11,673 nt of DNA from assembly GCA_035527455.1 (NCBI GenBank), contig DATLAN010000241.1, forward strand, positions 1-11,673, written 5' to 3'. How positions within the stretch are numbered: the first letter of the stretch is position 1; every line of letters begins with the position of its first letter. This DNA comes from DATLAN01 sp035527455 (GTDB lineage: Bacteria > Planctomycetota > Planctomycetia > Pirellulales > Thermoguttaceae). Below are positions 6,275 to 11,673 of this stretch, one piece after another. The position numbers and the translations under genes were made by a program. A model generated the notes under the pieces. It was not told the DNA's origin and made no database searches. It saw only the letters and a program-made list of their open reading frames with translations.

Positions 6275-9103
6275 ATGAACGTCAACGTGTTGCGAGCCGT
6301 TTTCGTACGAAACTTCGTCAACTACTTTGCCAGTCCGACGGGCTACGTGTTCATCTGCGTGTTCGTGCTGCTCAGCTCGTTGGCGGCCTTCTGGCCCTAC
6401 GAGTTCTTCAACTCGAACCTGGCCAACCTCGACCAGCTCAACTACTGGTTCCCCTTCATCATGCTGGTCTTCGTCCCGGCCATCACCATGAGCATCTGGG
6501 CCGAAGAACGCCGCCAGGGGACCGACGAACTGCTGTTGACCATCCCCGCCGGCGACTTCGACATCGTGCTGGGCAAGTATCTCGCCGCCGTGGCGATCTA
6601 CACCATCTCGCTGATCTTCTCGCTGGTCTGCAACTACACCGTGCTGGCCTATCTGGGCGATCCCGACATGGGGTTGTTCTGCGCCACGTACTTCGGCTAC
6701 TGGCTGATCGGCCTGGCGATGCTGGCCGTCGGCATGGTGGCCTCGTTCCTCACCGGCAACCTCACCGTGAGCTACGTCCTGGGCGCCGTGTTCAATGCGC
6801 CTCTGGTGTTGGCCACCTGGGCCGAGAGTGCCGTGCGAAACTGGAGCATCGGGGGCCAGTTCGCCGACTTCGGCCGCGGCATCCTCGCCTTCTCCGGTCT
6901 CGCCTATTTTCTGACCATCGCCGTCGTGATGCTCTACCTGTGCATGGTCCTGATCGGACGCCGGCACTGGTTGCGGGGACGCGACTGGTACGCCTTGGGA
7001 CTGCACTACGGGCTGCGGGCCGTGGCCCTGGCCGTGATCGCCGTGGGCGCGATCTATTTCTTCCACCACCACCCCCTGCGGGCCGACGTAACCAGCGAGC
7101 AACTCACCAGGCTCTCTTCCTACAGCATCGACTTGATCGACAAGGTCGGGAAGAATCTCGAAGAAGCCGAGCCCAAGCGAACCGTCCAGATCGAGGCCTT
7201 CATCAGTCCCGACGTGCCCGAAGCGTACGTCCAAACGCGATTGAATCTGCTGGCGAAGTTGGATGAGTTGGAGTTTCTCGGCGGAGGCCTGATCCAGAAG
7301 AAGGTCTACGACACCGAACGATTCACCCCGGCGGCCACCCGCGCCAAGACGCTCTACGGCATCGACTACCAGCAGCGCTTCGACGAGGAGCGAGGGACCC
7401 GTTCCGAGGCGTACCTTTACATGGGCGTGGCCTTCACCTGCGGGCTGGAACGCTCGATCGTTCCGTTCCTCGACCGCGGGGTCTCGGCCGAGTACGCTCT
7501 GGTTCAGGCGCTCTTCGCCGTAACCCAACAGAAGCGCACCAGGGTCGGAGTGGTCCAGGGGGCCAGCTCGATCCCGCTGTGCGCCCGGTTCGGCCAGGGG
7601 CAGGACCAGCCGATCATCGAGGAATTGAAGAAGCAGTACGAGGTGGAGGTCGTCGATCCGTCTTCGGCGATTCCCGAGAGAAAAAAGGCCGCCAAGGACG
7701 GCGAGGAGGAGGAAGGATACGACGTGCTGCTGGTCGTGCAACCTTCGATGTTGGCGCAGCCGCAGTTGGAGAACCTCTTGGACGCGATCCGCCGCGGCCA
7801 GCCGACGGCCATCTTCGAAGACCCCTTCCCGCTGACGTTCGGTCCCATGAACGGGACGATGATCCCGCTTCCGCCCCCGCGGAGCCAACAAGAGTATCAG
7901 ATGCGGATGATGAACAACACGCTGGAGAAGGCCGACATCAAGCCGCTGTGGCAGTTGCTGGGCGTGAAGTTCAGCCGCGACGACGGGGTGGAACCCGATC
8001 CGTCCGAGACGGACGCCAAACCCACTCGAGCCGATACGACCGTCTGGCAGAACTACGACCCCTTCCCGAAACTGCCGGTCAGCCGGTATGCCCGCGAGAT
8101 GCTCGTTTACGTCGGCACGGGATGCGGGGCGAAAGAGCCGTTCAACGCGAAGGATGCGATCACCTCGGGGCTGCAGATGGTGATGTTCATTTCTCCGACG
8201 TATCTGGAGAAGTCCGGCATCCTGAACTTCGAGCCGCTCGTGCGGACCGGCCCGAACAGCGGCACCATCGAGCCGTACGTGGAGATGGGAGGCTTTTCGT
8301 TCATGGGCGGCCCCCAATGGACGATCAACATGCGTGCCCCGAAGGTCCCCGGTCCCGAAGAAGGATATGTCCTGGCCGCCCGCATCACCGGCGAGCCGAC
8401 CGCCGAATCGCGCGACGAGAAGGACGATGAAACCGCGGCAAAGAAGGATGACGCAAAGCCGAAGATCGACGTCGTGCTGGTCGCGGATATCGACCTGCTC
8501 AACGAACTCATCTACCGGTGGACCGAGCAGGGCGAGGTGGAAGGGCTGGGCATGGAATTCGACTGCGACAACACGGCCTTCGTGATGAACGTCGTCGATG
8601 CGTTGGCCGGAAACGAAGATTTCCTGGCGCTGCGGACCCGGCGGCCCAAACACCGCGAGTTGACCCGGATTACCGAACGCACCAAGGAAGCGCTGAAGGA
8701 GAAGAACGAGGCCCGCGACAAGGCCCAAAAGGATTTCCAGGACGCGATCGAGAAGATCCAACGCAAACTCGAAGAAGACAAGGCGAAGCTGGCCAAGAAG
8801 CTGCAACAGGGCAACCAGGGCGAGGGCGTCGATTTCGAGGACTTCCTCAAACAGGCCGAGAAGATGATGGAGGCCCGGGAAAAGGAAATCGACGACCGAA
8901 CGCAGGAATTGGAGGACGAGCGGGACGCGGAAATCGAACGCATCGAGATCGGACGCGACGCCGAGATCCGGAAAGTGCAGGACGGGTATAAGTGGCGGGC
9001 GGTCGTCCTGCCGCCGATCCTGCCGCTGTTCTTGGCGATCGTCGTCTTCATCACCCGCCGCGTCAGAGAACGCGAAGGCGTCTCCGCCGACCGCCTCCGC
9101 TGA
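6275..9103 (+). CDS. Fused ABC-2 permease (GldF-like) and GldG-like auxiliary protein
   Basis: 942 residues. The N-terminal part (1-265) is a polytopic ABC-2 permease with about seven hydrophobic segments (roughly 22-40, 56-75, 100-126, 134-158, 163-183, 205-228, 242-263) and the family's EERRQGTDELLLTIP motif (77-91). From about 269 (RADVTSEQLTRLSS) it becomes a GldG-type ABC_transp_aux domain, expected outside the cytoplasmic membrane; IVPFLDRGVSAEYALVQALF near 396-415 and KRTRVGVVQG near 419-428 fit that family. A charged insert (about 710-730) and a long coiled coil (about 789-906) follow. One last TM (about 909-928, VVLPPILPLFLAIVVFI) returns the chain to the cytoplasm with a basic tail. 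In Bacteroidetes GldF and GldG are separate gliding-motility proteins; the fused form is widespread outside that group and does not by itself imply gliding. No clear Shine-Dalgarno precedes the ATG. Confidence 0.92.
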   Translation: MNVNVLRAVFVRNFVNYFASPTGYVFICVFVLLSSLAAFWPYEFFNSNLANLDQLNYWFPFIMLVFVPAITMSIWAEERRQGTDELLLTIPAGDFDIVLGKYLAAVAIYTISLIFSLVCNYTVLAYLGDPDMGLFCATYFGYWLIGLAMLAVGMVASFLTGNLTVSYVLGAVFNAPLVLATWAESAVRNWSIGGQFADFGRGILAFSGLAYFLTIAVVMLYLCMVLIGRRHWLRGRDWYALGLHYGLRAVALAVIAVGAIYFFHHHPLRADVTSEQLTRLSSYSIDLIDKVGKNLEEAEPKRTVQIEAFISPDVPEAYVQTRLNLLAKLDELEFLGGGLIQKKVYDTERFTPAATRAKTLYGIDYQQRFDEERGTRSEAYLYMGVAFTCGLERSIVPFLDRGVSAEYALVQALFAVTQQKRTRVGVVQGASSIPLCARFGQGQDQPIIEELKKQYEVEVVDPSSAIPERKKAAKDGEEEEGYDVLLVVQPSMLAQPQLENLLDAIRRGQPTAIFEDPFPLTFGPMNGTMIPLPPPRSQQEYQMRMMNNTLEKADIKPLWQLLGVKFSRDDGVEPDPSETDAKPTRADTTVWQNYDPFPKLPVSRYAREMLVYVGTGCGAKEPFNAKDAITSGLQMVMFISPTYLEKSGILNFEPLVRTGPNSGTIEPYVEMGGFSFMGGPQWTINMRAPKVPGPEEGYVLAARITGEPTAESRDEKDDETAAKKDDAKPKIDVVLVADIDLLNELIYRWTEQGEVEGLGMEFDCDNTAFVMNVVDALAGNEDFLALRTRRPKHRELTRITERTKEALKEKNEARDKAQKDFQDAIEKIQRKLEEDKAKLAKKLQQGNQGEGVDFEDFLKQAEKMMEAREKEIDDRTQELEDERDAEIERIEIGRDAEIRKVQDGYKWRAVVLPPILPLFLAIVVFITRRVREREGVSADRLR

Positions 9104-9115
9104 AAAAAGCCCGTA

Positions 9116-9142
9116 GGGTGGATCGAAGAACGAGGCCCACCC
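9116..9142. repeat. Interrupted inverted repeat between operon genes
   Basis: GGGTGG (9116-9121) pairs with CCACCC (9137-9142), and inside it TCG (9123-9125) can pair with CGA (9131-9133). The string GTAGGGTGG...CCCACCC resembles a short dispersed repeat I remember from planctomycete genomes. It starts 12 bp after the stop of the permease/GldG gene. It is not followed by a T-run, so it is not a standard terminator. Confidence 0.5.
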
Positions 9143-9161
9143 AAGAACCAAGACATTTAGC

Positions 9162-9179
9162 CGGCGTGCTCGCACGCCG
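9162..9179. repeat. Perfect 18-bp hairpin before the DUF4340 gene
   Basis: CGGCGTGC (9162-9169) and GCACGCCG (9172-9179) are exact reverse complements around TC. The hairpin ends 24 bp before the ATG of the DUF4340 gene and about 11 bp before its Shine-Dalgarno, so in mRNA it would sit just upstream of the ribosome site. No U-run follows. Confidence 0.6.
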
Positions 9180-9203
9180 AGTTGTCGAGTGGGAGAGAAA
9201 AAC

Positions 9204-11186
9204 ATGAACGAAATCACCAAAACCGCCATTTTCGTGGCCGTCGCATTGGCGGTCGGTCTGATCGCGCACTTCACCGGCCCTGCCTCCCCGACGGATGAGC
9301 CGATCAACCTGGAAGGGCAGTTGTTGTTCTCTGACTTCAAGGCCGAGGATTTCGAGAAAGTCGCCGGCCTGGAAATCGTCCAGGCCGAAAAGTCCGACGC
9401 CGATTTGTGGGAGACCAATCGCATCCGGCTCGTGCAGACCGGCGACCAGTGGACGATCGCCTCGCACGACGACTACGCCACCGGCGAAAAAGCCAAGGAC
9501 CGCCGCATCGAGGTGGTCAACAGCCTCACCGGCCTGAAGATCCTCCGCACGGCCTACGCCCCAGGCCTCGTGGCGGCCGAGGGCGAAAAAAGCGACGCGG
9601 ACTCGGACGGCGGCGACCAACAGAACCTCGATCAGCGGGAGATCTTCAACCTCTACGGCGTGATCGATCCGGTCGACGAAGTCCGTTCCATGGACGAGGG
9701 CGTCGGCACCCGCGTGACCATGGAAGACGCCAACGGCAACAAGCTCGTCTCGCTGATCCTCGGCAAGAAGCTCAAAAGCCAACCGGAGTCGCAATCGCGA
9801 GACCCCTTCTCGCAAGACGGGCAACCGGCCGACCAATACTACGTGCGCAAGGTGGGCGAAGACAAAGTCTTCACGGTGGCCGTCGATACCGGTCGGCTCT
9901 CGGCCAAGTTCTCCGACTGGATCGAGCAGAAGTTTCTCGATCTGACCACCTTCGACGTCACGCAACTGCGGATCGTCGACCAGACGGCCGGCGAACGGCT
10001 CGTGCCCGGTCCGCTCGGCTCGGTGATGTCGGACTTCTTCCGCGAAAGGAAAAATCAGTTCGTGCTGGACTACGCCGACTCGAAATGGTCGCTGGTGGAG
10101 GAACACCAGTTCGACGAGACGGCGGGCAGGTGGCTGCCCAAAGCCCTCTCCGACCAGGAGGAACCGAACTCCAACAAGCTCGACGACCTGAAATACGAAT
10201 TGGGCGATCTGAAAATCGTCGACGTCAAGCTGAAACCGGCCGATCTGGCGGAGCAATTGAAAACCGATCCGCAGATCGACCAGGTTCCCTCCGAGTCGGC
10301 CCAGGAGTCGCTGGAGCGGCGGGGATTCTATCTGGTCCAGCGGACCGATGCCGAGGGCCGGCCCGTCCTCGACGCGCAGCGGATGCCCCTGCCGGAGTTG
10401 GCTCCGGCCCGGGGAAGCCTGCAGGTCTCGCTCAAGGACGGCCTGGTCTATTGGCTGCGATTCGGGAAGCCGGCCGGCGCGGCCGAGGAAGAGAAGAAGG
10501 GAGACGCCGCGGAGGGCGCAGAAGGAAGTCCGGACGCGGCCTCGGCAACCGACGAAGAATCCGATGAACTCAACGACAACCGTTATCTGCTGGTGACCGT
10601 CACGTTCGATCAGGACCTGATCCCGGTACCCGACTACGAGCCGCTTCCGCCGGAGGAAGAGCCGCCCGCCGAGGGCGAGACCGGCGAAGGAGAAACCGAA
10701 GGAGAAACGACCGAAGGCGAACAGCCCGGCGAGGAAGCCTCCACGGAAGAAAAGACCGACGGCAGCTCGGACGAAGGGACGACCGATGAGGCCGGTCCCA
10801 ACGACGAAACGTCCACCGACGCCGACTCCGACGACGGAACCGAGGAGAAGAAGAAGAGCCGCGAGGAAATCGAAACGGAGAACCAGAAGCTGCGGGAAGA
10901 GCACCAGGAGAAGATCACCAAAGGCCAGGAGAAGGCCAAGGAACTCAACGACCGCTTCGCCGACTGGTACTACGTGATCTCCAACGAGGCCTTCGAGAAG
11001 ATCCACCTCGGCCGCGAGCAGATCGTCAAGGAAAAGGAGAAGGAAGAGGCCGAGAGCAACGGGGAGGACGCTACCTCGATCGACGGCCGCGCCCATGACG
11101 ACGCCCTCAATCTTCCTTCCGACGAGCCGGCCAGCACGCTCGACGAATTCCGCGAACTCAAGGAAGCGGGCCCCGACGGCCCATAA
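9204..11186 (+). CDS. DUF4340-type membrane-anchored protein with acidic linker
   Basis: 660 residues. A single N-terminal hydrophobic helix (about 6-24, KTAIFVAVALAVGLIAHF) without a lipobox anchors an otherwise soluble protein, which should face the periplasm. The body matches the DUF4340 family that accompanies GldG-type ABC systems: FKAEDFEKVAGLEIVQ near 43-58, then beta-rich repeats of 'V.....W.....', LSAKFSDWIEQKFLDLTTFD near 232-251. An acidic, low-complexity linker (about 482-550; GEGETEGETTEGE-like repeats) leads to a short coiled coil and a C-terminal block RFADWYYVISNEAFEKIHLG. The ATG at 9204 is preferred over the in-frame GTG at 9189 because GGGAGAG (9191-9197) lies seven bases before it. 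The 100-bp gap from the permease gene, holding two hairpins, suggests operon membership with possible internal modulation. Molecular function unknown. Confidence 0.88.
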   Translation: MNEITKTAIFVAVALAVGLIAHFTGPASPTDEPINLEGQLLFSDFKAEDFEKVAGLEIVQAEKSDADLWETNRIRLVQTGDQWTIASHDDYATGEKAKDRRIEVVNSLTGLKILRTAYAPGLVAAEGEKSDADSDGGDQQNLDQREIFNLYGVIDPVDEVRSMDEGVGTRVTMEDANGNKLVSLILGKKLKSQPESQSRDPFSQDGQPADQYYVRKVGEDKVFTVAVDTGRLSAKFSDWIEQKFLDLTTFDVTQLRIVDQTAGERLVPGPLGSVMSDFFRERKNQFVLDYADSKWSLVEEHQFDETAGRWLPKALSDQEEPNSNKLDDLKYELGDLKIVDVKLKPADLAEQLKTDPQIDQVPSESAQESLERRGFYLVQRTDAEGRPVLDAQRMPLPELAPARGSLQVSLKDGLVYWLRFGKPAGAAEEEKKGDAAEGAEGSPDAASATDEESDELNDNRYLLVTVTFDQDLIPVPDYEPLPPEEEPPAEGETGEGETEGETTEGEQPGEEASTEEKTDGSSDEGTTDEAGPNDETSTDADSDDGTEEKKKSREEIETENQKLREEHQEKITKGQEKAKELNDRFADWYYVISNEAFEKIHLGREQIVKEKEKEEAESNGEDATSIDGRAHDDALNLPSDEPASTLDEFRELKEAGPDGP

Positions 11187-11363
11187 AGCCGCGACCGCTG
11201 GTCGCGCCCGACTCCACAATCCCCCCAACCACCGGGAACTTCTTGCTCTTCCCCTTGCGTCCAATCCCCGCAAGGGCACATCGACGCGGCGAGAAAAGCG
11301 GGAATCCGCCACGACGGCAAGAGGGCGCGACGGCAAGAAGGCGCGACCACCGGTCGCGGCTTT
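11185..11363. repeat. Inverted repeat pair of a GC-rich palindrome
   Basis: The 23-bp segment 11185-11207 and the segment 11341-11363 are reverse complements with one mismatch. Each is also a hairpin by itself: 11190-11196 with 11200-11206, and 11342-11348 with 11352-11358, each around a 3-nt loop. The left copy overlaps the last two bases of the DUF4340 stop codon. The intervening 133 bp carries no supported ORF. Confidence 0.75.
11314..11345. repeat. Tandem duplication of a 16-bp unit
   Basis: ACGGCAAGAGGGCGCG (11314-11329) is followed directly by ACGGCAAGAAGGCGCG (11330-11345), differing at one base. The second copy overlaps the start of the right-hand palindrome arm. Confidence 0.75.
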
Positions 11364-11365
11364 TT
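11342..11365 (+). terminator. Rho-independent-like terminator after the ABC operon
   Basis: CGCGACC (11342-11348), loop ACC, and GGTCGCG (11352-11358) form a strong 7-bp GC stem followed by GCTTTTT (11359-11365). It lies 156 bp downstream of the DUF4340 stop and just upstream of the next promoter. The matching left hairpin at 11190-11206 would act on the minus strand, where it is followed by GGCTTTAT. Confidence 0.6.
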
Positions 11366-11371
11366 GCAGCT

Positions 11372-11400
11372 TTGCCCGGCGGACCGCTTCGCGGTATACT
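11372..11400 (+). promoter_or_regulatory. Probable sigma70-type promoter for the gene at 11458
   Basis: TTGCCC (11372-11377; 4 of 6 to the -35 consensus) and TATACT (11395-11400; 5 of 6 to -10) are separated by 17 bp. A start near 11407 gives a leader of about 50 nt that includes the tandem 15-mer and a strong Shine-Dalgarno. Confidence 0.6.
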
Positions 11401-11415
11401 GAACGAGGCTGGACC

Positions 11416-11445
11416 CAGTCCCCACTCTCTCAGCCCCCACTCTCT
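11416..11445. repeat. Tandem 15-bp repeat in the 5' leader
   Basis: CAGTCCCCACTCTCT (11416-11430) and CAGCCCCCACTCTCT (11431-11445) differ by one base and abut the Shine-Dalgarno GGAGGG (11446-11451). The CCCC and CTCTCT stretches could pair with the purine-rich ribosome site in mRNA. Confidence 0.65.
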
Positions 11446-11457
11446 GGAGGGAGAACC

Positions 11458-11673
11458 ATGACTGAGCGGCAAGGTATCTCCGGGCCCCAGTTCCACGCCG
11501 ATCGGCCCGTGGAACAGGAGGCCGTTCGCACCACGATCGTCGGCGGTCGCCCCCCGGGCAGCGGCAAGAGCGTCGGCCAGATCCCCCGCGGCATCGAGAT
11601 CCTGGTCAAAAAGGCCTCGATCGATCCCGACTTCAGGCAACTGCTCTTGGCCAAGCGGGCCGAAGCGGCCGAC
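11458..11673 (+). CDS. Unrecognised small protein, 5' part (runs off right edge)
   Basis: The frame opens at ATG 11458 with GGAGGG (11446-11451) six bases upstream and stays open for 72 codons to the window end. It begins MTERQGISGPQFHADRPVEQ, followed by TTIVGGRPPGSGKS (about 25-38), then a predicted helix IPRGIEILVKKASIDPDFRQ and LLLAKRAEAAD. GRPPGSGKS superficially looks like a P-loop, but the expected strand before it and the spacing are not convincing. The I..LV.KA..DP.FR..LL pattern recalls the helical leader domains of Nif11/NHLP-type peptides, which would fit a short secreted or modified peptide precursor, but the resemblance is weak. I remember similar small proteins in planctomycetes without a known function. 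Its own promoter suggests it is not part of the ABC operon. Confidence 0.75.
   Translation, partial: MTERQGISGPQFHADRPVEQEAVRTTIVGGRPPGSGKSVGQIPRGIEILVKKASIDPDFRQLLLAKRAEAAD

Noticed and set aside
9189..9203. GTG at 9189 as the start of the DUF4340 protein
   Set aside because: The Shine-Dalgarno GGGAGAG at 9191-9197 would lie inside the coding region; it is well placed for ATG 9204.
6257..9424. A 1055-codon open frame on the minus strand opposite the permease/GldG gene
   Set aside because: It is a shadow of GC-rich codon use: its translation is low-complexity (runs of L, D, H, Q, G) with no recognisable domain, while the plus-strand gene has clear family motifs.
9063..11336. A 757-codon minus-strand open frame opposite the DUF4340 gene
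   Set aside because: Same explanation; leucine- and phenylalanine-rich runs mirror the acidic GAG/GAA codons of the real gene.
11533..11571. GGRPPGSGKS as a Walker A P-loop of a nucleotide-binding protein
   Set aside because: No hydrophobic beta strand of the usual type leads smoothly into it, the RPPGSGKS spacing differs from GxxxxGK[ST] conventions in context, and no Walker B is visible in the 72 residues available.

Overview
The window looks like a GC-rich chromosomal segment from a planctomycete, probably Pirellulales-like. This rests on several signs together: the IS66 transposase resembles the planctomycete type, the NadB N-terminus (PRYLVPFHP) is of a planctomycete kind, the ABC-2 permease and GldG domain are fused and followed by a DUF4340 protein, and several palindromic intergenic repeats resemble ones I remember from these genomes. 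No database search was possible, so the taxonomic call is an inference.

Layout. 1-824 (minus) is the N-terminal part of an IS66-family transposase that runs off the left edge; a 120-bp palindromic insert sits inside it and keeps the frame open. 959-1030 (minus) is tRNA-Gly(CCC). 1123-2739 (minus) is nadB, L-aspartate oxidase. A 340-bp divergent gap with a REP-like inverted repeat separates it from a plus-strand pair at 3080-5145: a HEAT-repeat protein and a small one-TM protein that overlap by ATGA. The gap 5146-5467 holds a cloverleaf-like 60-bp repeat, a terminator-like hairpin and a promoter with a perfect TATAAT box.

5468-11186 is a three-gene ABC export-type operon: a GldA/NatA-like ATPase, a 942-residue fusion of a GldF-like permease with a GldG-like extracytoplasmic domain, and a membrane-anchored DUF4340 protein with a long acidic linker. 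The three probably form one envelope complex, with the ATPase driving the permease while the GldG-like and DUF4340 domains act outside the membrane. The substrate is unknown. After a pair of inverted repeats, a terminator and a promoter, a new small gene begins at 11458 and is cut by the window end.

No complete new defence, CRISPR or biosynthetic system is visible. The most unusual signal is the palindromic element inserted in frame in the transposase gene. It is accompanied by several other structured repeat types occupying most of the intergenic gaps.
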